DNA from: Woeseiaceae bacterium
Lineage (GTDB): Bacteria; Pseudomonadota; Gammaproteobacteria; Steroidobacterales; Woeseiaceae
Length of the DNA stretch: 32,558 nt
Reading direction: 5' to 3'
NCBI GenBank assembly: GCA_024640315.1
Contig: JAHEFF010000038.1
Span: forward strand, 1-32,558
Positions 1 through 7,934 of this stretch are shown in pieces. A program made the translations under genes and the position numbers. Numbering within the stretch: position 1 is the stretch's first letter; each line of letters opens with the position of its first letter. A model generated the notes under the pieces. That model was not told where the DNA came from. It did not search any database and worked only from the letters and a program-made list of their open reading frames with translations.

Positions 1-44
1 CGATGACCTCCAGCCAATCCCTAAATCTGATCGAATTCATCTAA
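1..44 (+). CDS. Possible 3' end of a gene entering from the left edge
   Basis: An open frame on the plus strand runs from the window edge to a TAA at 42-44. The visible residues end in LNLIEFI. Only about 14 codons are present, so no family can be assigned. An ATG at 3-5 lies in this frame but is more likely internal. This could equally be non-coding sequence. Confidence 0.2.
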   Translation, partial: MTSSQSLNLIEFI

Positions 45-91
45 TGGACTCCAGGTAACGATTTCGCGCAGGAAGGAATATCGCATATGCA

Positions 92-222
92 CGTCTGCTT
101 TGGGTCAAAAGCAGCCGTTCAGTTAAGCCAAATTACTAGCATCTGAATGGCTGCTTCTGGGGAATACCGGACATTCGCCACTCGATACGCTAATGGCTGC
201 TTTCGGCCAATTGCAGACATTG
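92..222. repeat. Cluster of three degenerate palindromic repeats
   Basis: Three imperfect palindromes of about 30 bp lie in tandem. The first (about 93-121) has a 7-bp stem, CTGCTTT at 95-101 and AAAGCAG at 108-114, around GGGTCA. The second (145-176) keeps the outer arms GAATG and CATTC with a decayed centre. The third (191-222) pairs AATG-CTGC with GCAG-CATT around TTTCGGCCAATT. The shared core is a GCTGCTTT-type arm followed by GGGTCA or CGGCCA. The cluster stops just before the stop codon of the gene at 224. It resembles dispersed intergenic repeats of environmental Gammaproteobacteria, an impression I could not check. Confidence 0.55.
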
Positions 223-223
223 G

Positions 224-691
224 CTATCGAGAGACTAAGACGTTTTCTTCGTAGAAACGAACAAAGCGCGGATCGAAGTTATCCTTTCCTGCTTGTCTGG
301 CGCCTGAGCCATTTCCTTCCCAAGCGCTCCTGAGCGTACTGTACGACTCATAATTTCTACGTTGGCCATTTACCCAACCCACAGAATTGGGATCCTCCAA
401 GAACCTAAACTGATACTGAGCGAGATTCTGCAACCAAAGAGCATTAAGGCGAAGCTCTTCTGACTCCGTAAGTTCCTCTCCATTCCTGTCTTTGATCAAT
501 AAATCAGAGAGATCGGGATTTTCGATTATGAAGCTCCAACCTATTTGATCCATGCTTGCGTAAGTCGCCCGTGCCTCTGAGGCCATAAGCTCGTTGTTCT
601 GTCGAAGTTCGAAAGCTAAAAAAACTATGCCGGCGATTACGCCGATATTTGCAAGTATCGAAATTAGTTCTTGAGGTTCGATCTTCTTCAT
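224..691 (-). CDS. Hypothetical single-pass membrane protein, 155 aa
   Basis: The family is not recognised with confidence. The protein has one N-terminal hydrophobic segment (about residues 9-27, ISILANIGVIAGIVFLAFE), followed at once by a polar RQNNE stretch and a mostly helical soluble part rich in Trp, Tyr and Glu. This layout (short cytoplasmic N-terminus, one helix, LRQNNE-type motif, soluble tail) is common among small uncharacterised marine bacterial proteins. The ATG at 691 has only a weak upstream GAGAT. The gene is flanked on both sides by palindromic repeat clusters and has lower GC than the rest of the window, so it may sit in an accessory cassette. Confidence 0.6.
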   Translation of the reverse strand: MKKIEPQELISILANIGVIAGIVFLAFELRQNNELMASEARATYASMDQIGWSFIIENPDLSDLLIKDRNGEELTESEELRLNALWLQNLAQYQFRFLEDPNSVGWVNGQRRNYESYSTLRSAWEGNGSGARQAGKDNFDPRFVRFYEENVLVSR

Positions 692-741
692 TATTGATCT
701 CAGACTAACTCACGGCGTCTAGCCAAAACGACTTCCCGAAA

Positions 742-850
742 GGCGGCTTTGGGTCATTTGCAGCCTCTCATTAGTTTAGCAGCCCAGGGGCTGTTTTCGG
801 CCAGAAACGGCCGCTATTAACGAGTCAAAAGCCGGTTTTTCAGCTATTGG
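742..850. repeat. Second cluster of degenerate palindromic repeats
   Basis: Units of the same kind as at 92-222 recur on the other side of the 155-aa gene. One unit at about 742-771 has the GGCTTTGGGTCA core followed by TGCAGCC. A second at about 785-820 has GGCTGTTTTCGGCCA and then a GGCCGCTATTA arm. A degenerate third (about 822-850) contains GTCAAAAGCCGG and overlaps the 3' end of the next gene. The order, a GGGTCA-type unit followed by a CGGCCA-type unit, matches the left cluster and has the same orientation. Confidence 0.5.
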
Positions 851-1127
851 CATGGCCATGATTTCTCCAATATTCACGTAAGCCCAGGAAAGACTTCCAG
901 CAGCCACTTAGCAAACCAAGAATGAATGGATAAAACATCGTCTGTAGAGGGAGACCCATAATTTCCACACCTAACAGGTAGACTACGATAGAAGCGAGCA
1001 GACCGTAGAAACCGTGCAGCACGATGTAGGCCAGGCAGATACAGAAGCTTACGATCAAACGGGTAAGTAGCGTGTGTGGCTGTGTCGGGTCCTGCCTCGA
1101 CAGAAGATCGCTTAGCAGCCTAATCAT
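840..1127 (-). CDS. Small hypothetical membrane protein, about 95 aa
   Basis: No family is recognised. After a short amphipathic N-terminus (MIRLLSDLLSRQ) there are two hydrophobic segments: LIVSFCICLAYIVLHGFYGLLASIVVYLLG, probably one long helix or a hairpin, and LQTMFYPFILGLLSGCW. The C-terminus is short and basic/His-rich. I prefer the ATG at 1127, which has TTGGAAA about six bases upstream. A TTG at 1148 would add seven residues. The stop overlaps the repeat remnant at 822-850. It lies among small unrelated minus-strand ORFs with no shared function. Confidence 0.5.
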   Translation of the reverse strand: MIRLLSDLLSRQDPTQPHTLLTRLIVSFCICLAYIVLHGFYGLLASIVVYLLGVEIMGLPLQTMFYPFILGLLSGCWKSFLGLREYWRNHGHANS

Positions 1128-1148
1128 ATGTTTCCAATTGGTCCGCAA

Positions 1149-1332
1149 TCGGCCAATTTCAGTTTATTCATGTCCTCGCAACTTCTCTTTAATGCAGCCG
1201 CTGGCGATCAGTCGGACCATCTCTGATAGTCAGGCAATGATTCCAGAGTTTCCTGCATATGCTTTTGGAACTCGGTCGAAAACCACATGCCTCGCTTCTC
1301 CCGCCATCTGCGTCCAGATGTTATTCATCTGA
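1149..1332 (-). other. Intergenic stretch with a possible 26-codon ORF
   Basis: No clear gene is present between the two membrane-protein genes. On the minus strand a 26-codon frame (1208-1288, beginning MWFSTEFQKHM and ending in QRWSD) has protein-like composition and a GGGAG about nine bases before its ATG. A second short frame, starting MNNIWTQMAGE, overlaps it in another phase. They could be remnants of a decayed gene or a small peptide gene. A plus-strand frame across 1072-1332 runs antisense to the neighbouring gene and looks spurious. Confidence 0.2.
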
Positions 1333-1785
1333 TTAACGACTGATTGAATTGCCGCCTGCCTCGCCTGATTCATTTTTCAAGCCCTGTTTACGCCAGTAAC
1401 TCTTGGGCGACAGAATCAGCAAAACTGCCGCTATTATCCGAAGTCCGTCCAGAAATACCGTTACGAAAAGCGGGCCAAACAGTTCTCCGAAATTACCGAA
1501 CGCCTGAGACGCATGAATTGCGATGCCGGCGAAAATCAGAAACAGCAGAGCCAGGCGGGCGCCTGCAGATCCTTTCCACGTCTTGTACAAGATCCAACCA
1601 TACAAGATGTAGAAGCCGATAACTCCGCCAAGAAGACTGGCGATAAATAGAGCGCTCCCGGTACCGCCAAATAGTACGGTCGCCGACCAAATTTCGACGA
1701 CGACTGCATAGCTGGCGCTCAGGCACAAAAGAAAGAGCGCCACCGATACGGATTTTGGACCAGTCAGGAAATCGATAAATGCCAC
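1333..1785 (-). CDS. Hypothetical four-helix membrane protein, 150 aa
   Basis: The family is not recognised. Four hydrophobic segments are visible: about residues 11-30, 36-62 (GTGSALFIASLLGGVIGFYILYG region), 74-92 (LALLFLIFAGIAIHASQAF) and 100-123 (LFGPLFVTVFLDGLRIIAAVLLIL). A basic, Gly- and Ser-rich C-terminal tail follows. The start is a GTG at 1785 with no strong ribosome binding site. There is no operon partner: the next minus-strand gene upstream ends 114 bases away. A role in the inner membrane is all that can be said. Confidence 0.55.
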   Translation of the reverse strand: MAFIDFLTGPKSVSVALFLLCLSASYAVVVEIWSATVLFGGTGSALFIASLLGGVIGFYILYGWILYKTWKGSAGARLALLFLIFAGIAIHASQAFGNFGELFGPLFVTVFLDGLRIIAAVLLILSPKSYWRKQGLKNESGEAGGNSISR

Positions 1786-1899
1786 CCCAAATGTTCTACT
1801 GAGAAAAGGCCACTAGCTTGGATTCTAGACCAAATTTATAGCCGTAGAGTCACGACGGACAGTTAGCTCAAATGGTGTCAGTAATCTGTCCCGTGAATC

Positions 1900-2439
1900 C
1901 TATGTTTGCGTGAGTGATTGAAATTGCTCTTGTGTCACTGCCGTCCGGATCAGTTTCTGCACTGCCGGCATTAAGGCGCGCGCAGCCTCCGGGCAACTGA
2001 TGACTTCGAAGCCGGTGCGATAGGCCCGGCCAGATACCGCCCGCAATGATCGTCCGTTCGATGAGCGCAGTTCAATATCGATAATCCACGTCGCGCCAAT
2101 GGCACCGGATGACAGGCGGCCGTCAAACTTTAGCTCAGCCCGTTTGACCGTGCCCGAGAGGAATACGGGCACATCCTGCTCGTACATACCGGCTACCGAT
2201 AATTCGGTTTCGATCGCGCCGCGAATGTATTCGGCAATGTTACTGGTACCGGGAAACCGAATGGGCTCTCCCCCGCACTGGATATTGACGTATGCTCCAG
2301 GATCAATTCCGAACGTTTCAACCCCAAGAATGACATTGTCGAGTTGAAGCAGTTGTTCCTGCACTCCGGAATCCGGCACGTAGCTGCTGATATGGGACGG
2401 GGGAACCGTCTGGCACGCAGAGCAAATTACAGCTGCCAC
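1900..2439 (-). CDS. Probable exported lipoprotein of unknown function, start uncertain
   Basis: The body looks like a periplasmic lipoprotein of the type with an IRGAIETEL helix and a beta-rich core (VPVFLSGTVKRAELKFD, TWIIDIELRSSNG). No family is assigned. The first conventional start, GTG at 2439, yields MAAVICSACQT, too short for a signal peptide. Extending the same frame upstream gives IKQLATIVAAVICSAC, a convincing lipoprotein signal with the acylated Cys in CSAC. The only plausible initiator there is an ATT at 2460, eight bases after a GGAGG. The start is therefore either a rare ATT or the GTG. Spacing to the asparaginase gene upstream suggests independent transcription. Confidence 0.6.
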   Translation of the reverse strand: MAAVICSACQTVPPSHISSYVPDSGVQEQLLQLDNVILGVETFGIDPGAYVNIQCGGEPIRFPGTSNIAEYIRGAIETELSVAGMYEQDVPVFLSGTVKRAELKFDGRLSSGAIGATWIIDIELRSSNGRSLRAVSGRAYRTGFEVISCPEAARALMPAVQKLIRTAVTQEQFQSLTQT

Positions 2440-2573
2440 TATGGTCGCTAGCTGTTTAATGTGACCGCCCTCCGTGGCGACCGGCGAATACCGACCGCGA
2501 TCATGAAGATTCGATTGTGCAAGTCCATACGATTTCCTTCGGCCTGGAATCGACAGAGAACAGCCGTTCCCGC

Positions 2574-3602
2574 CTAATACGTATCGAAAATCCGCTGAAT
2601 TTCTGTCAAATCCGATGTGGTAGCAAGCGCCAGCATCAGCAGGATTCTCGCCTTGTTGTCCTGTTGCCCGTTCGACACTACAGCAGGAAATGCATAGTCC
2701 GGTGCGTCGACGATGCGGCCGCCAGGCACTCGTGACGTTACAACTGTTGGAATTCCGTGGTCTGCAATGCTCTCCAGCCCGGCCTGCATACCCTTGCTCA
2801 TGCGACCGCCTGCAAATGTGCGAATCACCAGCCCGTCCATCGCCTGCCTTCCGAAACCGGTGACCACGGTCTGATCGATACCGGAAAAGTCACTGAGAAT
2901 ATAAACCTCCGGTAAGACGCCAATTTTCGAGACATCGAATTCTGAGTCTTTTGTGTGCGGCTGCAATGACCGATGATAGAAACGGACACCATCCGGATCG
3001 ACTGTACCAACATGACCGACGTTTGAAGCGCCGAACGTCTGTACGCGACGATTGTCCGTTTTCCAGACATCTCGCGCAGCACTAATGTCTTCGTTAAGAA
3101 CGACCAGCACTCCCTGACCCGCCGCCTGCTCGTCAACTGCCACCCTGACCGCATTGATCAGGTTGCCTGGTCCATCGGCCGACACCTCGTTGGAAGACCT
3201 CATTGATCCGACAAGAACAACCGGCCTGTCGTGCTTCACTGTCAGATTGAGGAAATAGGCGGTCTCCTCCATCGTATCCGTGCCATGTGTAATGACGATG
3301 CCGGCCAGATCGGGCTTTTCCGTGAAGATCTCATTGATTCTTTTTGCCAATCGCAGCCAGTGATCTGGAGTCATTTCGGACGAGCCAATGACACTGAACT
3401 CTTCCACTTTGATCTCTGCGTGGTCCAGGAGTTCGGGCACGGCCTGGACAAGAGCCGGGCCCGCGATCAGCGGGGCATCAGTCCGGCTTGCAATCGTACC
3501 GCCGGTCGTCAGGATCAGGATTTCGGGCATGGGGTCAGCACTCTCCTGGGCGGAAACAAGTCCCGACAGGAGCAAAAAAATCAGAAACGCTAGAGCATTC
3601 AT
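2574..3602 (-). CDS. Secreted type II-like L-asparaginase
   Basis: The enzyme should hydrolyse L-asparagine to aspartate and ammonia in the periplasm. A signal peptide covers residues 1-18 (LVSA, cleavage before Q19). The asparaginase/glutaminase signatures are present: TGGTIAS with nucleophile Thr36, and HGTDTMEE with the Thr108-Asp109 pair. A lysine, Lys181, lies in the VWKTD segment aligning with the catalytic Lys of the E. coli enzyme. The mobile loop after TGGTIAS is short and runs directly into APLIAGPALV, so the catalytic Tyr of classical type II enzymes has no obvious counterpart. At 342 residues the length is normal. The start ATG at 3602 is required by the signal peptide. It lies 50 bases downstream of the next lipoprotein gene on the same strand and may share its transcript. 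Confidence 0.88.
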   Translation of the reverse strand: MNALAFLIFLLLSGLVSAQESADPMPEILILTTGGTIASRTDAPLIAGPALVQAVPELLDHAEIKVEEFSVIGSSEMTPDHWLRLAKRINEIFTEKPDLAGIVITHGTDTMEETAYFLNLTVKHDRPVVLVGSMRSSNEVSADGPGNLINAVRVAVDEQAAGQGVLVVLNEDISAARDVWKTDNRRVQTFGASNVGHVGTVDPDGVRFYHRSLQPHTKDSEFDVSKIGVLPEVYILSDFSGIDQTVVTGFGRQAMDGLVIRTFAGGRMSKGMQAGLESIADHGIPTVVTSRVPGGRIVDAPDYAFPAVVSNGQQDNKARILLMLALATTSDLTEIQRIFDTY

Positions 3603-3652
3603 GTATTTCCTTTATCATTGAGCCGGAGCGCAATCGCTATCGAAGCGCGCGC

Positions 3653-4228
3653 TCACTCGGAAAGCCCGCCACTCGCCGCAAACTCTGCGTAGCCCCGTAC
3701 CATCGCCTTGACGCACTCCCCTGGTGTCGGTCCTCCATCGAAAAAACCTCGACAAGGCTCTTTAATAAGCTGCGGACGATTTTCTTCGACCCAGCTCTGG
3801 GCTTCGTAGTAAGCATCCGGATCATTCGAGCTGGTTTCCACATGCACGACCCTGTTCCCGGAAAACGTTAAGTGAAAGGTATCAGTCACATTAACAGCAA
3901 GATCCAGCGCTCCAATCAGGTCATCTTTAACGGTGATGGAGCAGCTTAAGTTTTCCTCGTCGTCAACGACACACGGCATCCGGTTCAGAACTTCGTAATT
4001 TCCGCCCTCAGCCCAACCCTGGTAGTAGAGAATCGCGGGAATCGAATCCTCAGCGGAAGCCAGTGTTGCCCGGAGCGCCTCCGCGTCAAAAGAATAAAAG
4101 GCATCGATAAGCGCCTCGGCGGTCGCGATGTTCGGATTATCGGCCTCTGCACTGTCGGACACAGTTGAATCGCCGCAGGCACCCATTGCAAGCGCAACGA
4201 TCGTCAACCCCAAAATATGCCAGTTCAT
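3653..4228 (-). CDS. Lipoprotein of unknown function, 191 aa
   Basis: A lipoprotein signal peptide is clear: MNWHILGLTIVALAMGAC, lipobox MGAC, acylated Cys18. The mature part begins with an acidic linker. It then has a helical segment (ATAEALIDAFYSFDAEALRATLA) followed by alternating strands, a pattern reminiscent of NTF2/SnoaL-like folds; that is only an impression. Four cysteines in the mature part (CVVD, CSIT, PCRGF, ECVK) could form disulfides in the periplasm. The gene is divergent from the one at 4358, with about 130 bases shared between the two starts, and lies upstream of the asparaginase gene on the same strand. Confidence 0.65.
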   Translation of the reverse strand: MNWHILGLTIVALAMGACGDSTVSDSAEADNPNIATAEALIDAFYSFDAEALRATLASAEDSIPAILYYQGWAEGGNYEVLNRMPCVVDDEENLSCSITVKDDLIGALDLAVNVTDTFHLTFSGNRVVHVETSSNDPDAYYEAQSWVEENRPQLIKEPCRGFFDGGPTPGECVKAMVRGYAEFAASGGLSE

Positions 4229-4357
4229 CTATCGCCCCCGCCAGGAAATCTTGCTGCGCGCCTGTCTTGAGTCGCAACCAGCCACTCTCCGGATTGTATA
4301 CTGAGTATCCGCCTGTGACCCAAAGTGGGTAAACCCTTTCAAGATGGAAAAACGGTA
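4229..4357. promoter_or_regulatory. Divergent promoter region
   Basis: This spacer separates two divergent genes and must carry promoters for both. A TATACT near 4298 is a reasonable -10 box on the plus strand, and its complement also reads TATACA on the minus strand, but no well-spaced -35 is visible. A small hairpin, ACCCA at 4318-4322 and TGGGT at 4326-4330, lies in the leader of the plus-strand gene. All assignments are tentative. Confidence 0.3.
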
Positions 4358-5077
4358 ATGAAACGCGATATTCAGTGGCCGCGCATATTTGCAGAGGGCT
4401 CCGCAATTGTCATGAGCATCCTGCTGGCGTTTGCGATAGACGCCTGGTGGGAAGACCGAAAAGAGGCGGAGTCCGAGCGCGCACAACTTGAAACGCTTCT
4501 CGGCGAATTCAAGGAGGCGCGACATCACCTCGCTTTGCAGCTGGAAGGTCTGGAGGATTCCTTGCGCGGAACGTCGAAGGTCATTGCATTAATGGGGCCT
4601 AATGCAACTGACAGTGCAAGTTCGGAGCTTCGCGCCGCGCTTGGCGTGAGCTTGAATGCCGGCGTGTCGGCGCCGCAGCAGGGAAGCCTGCAGGATGTAC
4701 TGGCTTCCAGAGTCAGAATTGAGTCCGGCGATTCCAACCTGTGGTCAAGACTGCAGACCTGGCCGATGTTGATGAACAATCTAAGCCTTGATGGCCGACA
4801 CCTCGAGAGCAATCGTGAGGCAAATTTCATCGATGCGCTGATTCGCTTAGGGATACCATTGCTTGATGTCATTCGGGTCGATGAATCGCAAGGGGACTCT
4901 CGATTGCAGCTTCCTCCAAGTAATTTCAATACTGATTTATCAATCTTGCTGCGCGATCCGGGGGTTGAGACTGTATTCACGATGAGGGCAATACGTTCTC
5001 AGCTACTTATAGGGCAACACAAATCTGCCATTGAAATTGCCGATGAGATTATCGGGCAGCTTGAAGAGCGGAAATGA
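4358..5077 (+). CDS. Membrane-anchored coiled-coil protein, DUF6090-like, about 239 aa
   Basis: The N-terminus carries a single helix (IFAEGSAIVMSILLAFAIDAWWEDRKE) immediately followed by a charged helical region (AESERAQLETLLGEFKEARHHLALQLEGLEDSL). This is the arrangement of the DUF6090-like proteins, in which a short GEI-type N-terminus, one helix and a W-x-E/N-x-R motif precede a coiled coil. The rest is helical with no catalytic motif. I start at the ATG at 4358 because the helix follows directly; an upstream GTG at 4325 would add eleven residues. Function is unknown. It is the first plus-strand gene of the window, followed after 81 bases by the EEP-family lipoprotein gene. Confidence 0.6.
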   Translation: MKRDIQWPRIFAEGSAIVMSILLAFAIDAWWEDRKEAESERAQLETLLGEFKEARHHLALQLEGLEDSLRGTSKVIALMGPNATDSASSELRAALGVSLNAGVSAPQQGSLQDVLASRVRIESGDSNLWSRLQTWPMLMNNLSLDGRHLESNREANFIDALIRLGIPLLDVIRVDESQGDSRLQLPPSNFNTDLSILLRDPGVETVFTMRAIRSQLLIGQHKSAIEIADEIIGQLEERK

Positions 5078-5158
5078 TGTCGGGCGCCTGATAAATCGCT
5101 GTCCAATCTCAACGCCACTCTTCGACTCAAATAAATCCGCCAGCTCGGTAGTAATGAA

Positions 5159-6235
5159 ATGAAACGAAGCAAATCGAAGAGCGACCTCTTTCACCTTCGG
5201 GCACTATTACTATTTTCCATTTACTCGTTTGTACTCGCTGGTTGCGCGGGGAAGCATGAGCAGAAAGCGCCAGGCGCAGAAGCATTTCAACGGCAGCACT
5301 ATTCCGATGTGCGCGTGATGTCCTGGAACGTGAAGCTAAATTCGATCCTTGCTACGGAAGGCGCTCGTTATGAGAGTTTTGCCCGCATCGTTCAAGCCAT
5401 CGATCCGGATGTTATCGCACTGCAGGAGGTTGCGAAGGCGGGCCTCGCCGAGCAGCTTACGCAGCTAATGAACAACTATATTCCGCTGGAGAACGGAGAA
5501 TCATGGCAGGTTCACACTGTCTCCGATAATGCATTGATCAGCCGCTATCCGCTGCAACAGCAAAGTGGTGAGCTGCCTGTGCGATATCCGATCCCCGAGC
5601 TGGGAGCTCCAGATTTTCATTTCGGCTACGCGGCGGCTCTCGTAGATATACCAGGAGACTTTGCCGATACTGGTATCTATGTCGTTGCTATGCATAACAA
5701 AAGCGGGGCCGGCAAAGAGAATGTGCGACTCCGCCAGGTGCAGTCAGACTCGATTGTTCGCTGGATACGCAATCTGCGAGAGTCGGACCAAGCCAATACG
5801 ATTCCGGACAACACACCTATTGTCATACTCGGCGATATGAACGTCGTGTCCGATGCTTCCATGCAGCCTTTTGAGACGTTAATTAATGGCGACATTATTG
5901 ACGAAGAGACCTTCGGACCCGATTTCAGGATCGACTGGGATGACACAGATATGGCCGATGCCAGACCCAGTCATAACGGCAAAGAGCAGAGCTACTACAC
6001 GTGGCGCAATGACGAGATGCCTTTTGCGCCCAGCGCGCTGGACCGCATCATCTTCACGGACAGCGTGACGTCAGTTAGTCGGCGCTTCATATTAAACACG
6101 ATGATGATGTCAGCGGATGAGCTTGCAGCTCTCGGATTGCAGCAATCCGATGTGCTGTATGGCGGAAAGGCTGGCGATTATGACCATTTGCCGCTGGTCA
6201 CGGATTTTTCGCTCAGGTCAGAAGCGCGCAAGTGA
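5159..6235 (+). CDS. Lipoprotein of the endonuclease/exonuclease/phosphatase family
   Basis: A lipobox LAGC places the acylated Cys at residue 29, so the protein is anchored facing the periplasm or outer surface. The EEP (DNase I-like) fold motifs follow in order: MSWNVK (Asn57), DVIALQEV (Glu90, metal ligand), a His in AMHNKSG (His179), ILGDMNV (Asp226, Asn228), ALDRI (Asp295) and YDHLPLV (Asp342-His343 catalytic pair). The set is complete, so a Mg2+-dependent phosphodiesterase or phosphatase is expected. The substrate (extracellular DNA, a phospholipid or another phosphoester) cannot be told from sequence. The ATG at 5159 is followed by a basic n-region and a clear hydrophobic stretch. Confidence 0.82.
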   Translation: MKRSKSKSDLFHLRALLLFSIYSFVLAGCAGKHEQKAPGAEAFQRQHYSDVRVMSWNVKLNSILATEGARYESFARIVQAIDPDVIALQEVAKAGLAEQLTQLMNNYIPLENGESWQVHTVSDNALISRYPLQQQSGELPVRYPIPELGAPDFHFGYAAALVDIPGDFADTGIYVVAMHNKSGAGKENVRLRQVQSDSIVRWIRNLRESDQANTIPDNTPIVILGDMNVVSDASMQPFETLINGDIIDEETFGPDFRIDWDDTDMADARPSHNGKEQSYYTWRNDEMPFAPSALDRIIFTDSVTSVSRRFILNTMMMSADELAALGLQQSDVLYGGKAGDYDHLPLVTDFSLRSEARK

Positions 6236-6395
6236 CAAGCGGGACCAGTGATTTCAGCGAGAGTCGCATGCTGGCACCGTAAAGCTTACGGATGTGTTGC
6301 ATCGACCGATTGAAGCCGCAGCTGAGAGCGGGCATCGTGGCTTCAGTCTGATTCAGTTTGTTATTGGATAGACCGATGGCGATCTGAGTCGAAGC

Positions 6396-7925
6396 TTACG
6401 TCTTCGAGCGCCGCCGACCGGCCCGACCGCGTCGGCCAGCGGGTGCCTTGGCAGCCCGCCGCTCGGGCGGTGGTGGCAGCTCCGGCAGCTTTTCCTGTGA
6501 TTCGAAACCGGCAATGACGATTTCTCGCATGGCCTTGTCAATTGCCGGGTCTGTTTCGAATGGCTGGTAGTTGGCGAGTCGTTCTTCGACTTCTTCCGTG
6601 GCGCGTTGCAGGAGATCCTTGCTGCCTCCTTCTTCCCAGGTCTCGCGATTTTCGCGATCGATGACCCGATCCGTGAGGTACAACTCATTCGGCCAGTGTT
6701 CGAGCGTGTGCGGGCTGGTGATCAGGTGATCGTCCCGCATCAGGTCATTCACCAGGTCGGTTGTTGGCAAATCATCAAGTACCTTGATCTCGCGAATAAA
6801 GTGAAGGGACTGACCGCAGACTTCATTGTCGAATACCAGCTTCGGCAGGCTGAAGGTCAGTACGAAATCAAGCATGCCCGGCCCGGATACCGAGTTGACG
6901 CCCGCAATGGCAGCGAGCAGGGCGCTCGAAAAGGTTTCTCCGCCCGCTTGTGCATCGAGAGACTTTCCATCTGACAATGCCATGTAGGCTTGTGTCGGCA
7001 GACTGAGTGATTTCGCGATTTGTACATAGGCAACGTTCAGGTGTTGCGCTTCGATGGCAGCCATGGGCGAACTTGCTGCTTTCATGTGGAAGGTGGCGGG
7101 CGCGCCACCAAACAGAACCGGTGTCCCCGGTCGAACGATCTGCGCCATTGTGATGCCTGTCAGAACGTCCACACAATGGAAGACCAGTGCACCAACCAGC
7201 GTGACCGGAGCGATGAGACCCATCAACGTAACGGGCACAATCTCCACGGGAATTCCGTTTTCGGCGCAGTCCAGCATGTTCTGGCAGGAATCTTCGCCGT
7301 AGCGAAAGTTGCCGGTGGCCGTAATCGTGAAAATCGACATCGGCTTCGCGGCGAGATCCGCGCGGTTCTCACGAAACATCTCCATCATTTCGGCCATACG
7401 TGGCACGCCGTGTTCGCTAAAGGCGCCGGAGACAACAGGTTTCTTCGACGTCGTCAATGTCATGTACAGACGCCAGGCGTCGGACACCTGGGATTCGATG
7501 TCCTTGTTCGTTGAAAACGCAGTGGCGAGGTAGGCGATGTGCTCAAGCCCGTCACAAAGACGTGCGTATTCGATAAAGTCCGTCGAGTTGGCGAGACGCG
7601 TTTTCTGCGTCCTGTGATCGAGAATCTTGAGTCCGCTCGATCCCGGCACGTAGTGCACGTTGTTACCACCAATCTCCGTGTACGGGTTGCCATCCCGATT
7701 GAACAGCGTAAACGAGGAGGGTGCATCCGCAATCGCTTTGTCGACAACGTCGACGGGAAACAGGATTCGTTTACCACTTTTGTCGGTCTTCAGTCCGCTG
7801 TCCAGCATGCGTTGTTTCATGCTCTTGCCGCGAATCTCCATCCCGACCTCAGCCATCAGTCGTTTGGCCTCATCAAGAATGCTTTTTATCTGTTCGTCGC
7901 TCAGGACGCTTAAAGTTGGTCGCAT
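6396..7925 (-). CDS. MttB-superfamily amine methyltransferase (non-pyrrolysine), copy 1
   Basis: This is a trimethylamine methyltransferase (MttB/MtgB) superfamily TIM-barrel protein, expected to transfer a methyl group from a methylated amine to the Co(I) corrinoid protein of the operon. The family landmarks are visible: the N-terminal helical part, [16 protein letters not shown], and the [13 protein letters not shown] segment that lies near the substrate site. There is no in-frame amber codon and the length (509 aa) is full, so like glycine-betaine MtgB it does not use pyrrolysine. The substrate is not determinable. The C-terminus carries a Pro/Ala linker and an Arg-rich tail ([13 protein letters not shown]) beyond the expected barrel. 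It is the last operon gene, nine bases after copy 2, with AGAGGA before its ATG. Confidence 0.85.
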   Translation of the reverse strand: MRPTLSVLSDEQIKSILDEAKRLMAEVGMEIRGKSMKQRMLDSGLKTDKSGKRILFPVDVVDKAIADAPSSFTLFNRDGNPYTEIGGNNVHYVPGSSGLKILDHRTQKTRLANSTDFIEYARLCDGLEHIAYLATAFSTNKDIESQVSDAWRLYMTLTTSKKPVVSGAFSEHGVPRMAEMMEMFRENRADLAAKPMSIFTITATGNFRYGEDSCQNMLDCAENGIPVEIVPVTLMGLIAPVTLVGALVFHCVDVLTGITMAQIVRPGTPVLFGGAPATFHMKAASSPMAAIEAQHLNVAYVQIAKSLSLPTQAYMALSDGKSLDAQAGGETFSSALLAAIAGVNSVSGPGMLDFVLTFSLPKLVFDNEVCGQSLHFIREIKVLDDLPTTDLVNDLMRDDHLITSPHTLEHWPNELYLTDRVIDRENRETWEEGGSKDLLQRATEEVEERLANYQPFETDPAIDKAMREIVIAGFESQEKLPELPPPPERRAAKAPAGRRGRAGRRRSKT

Positions 7926-7934
7926 CAGTCCTCT

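Noticed and set aside
92..222. Integron attC sites
   Set aside because: A GTTAAGC resembling the R' core lies near 122, but no matching RYYYAAC core or integrase is seen; the units are better described as short palindromic repeats.
6277..6291. Hairpin CCGTAA/TTACGG between convergent genes as a terminator
   Set aside because: The stem is only 6 bp with a 3-base loop and no T-run follows on either strand.
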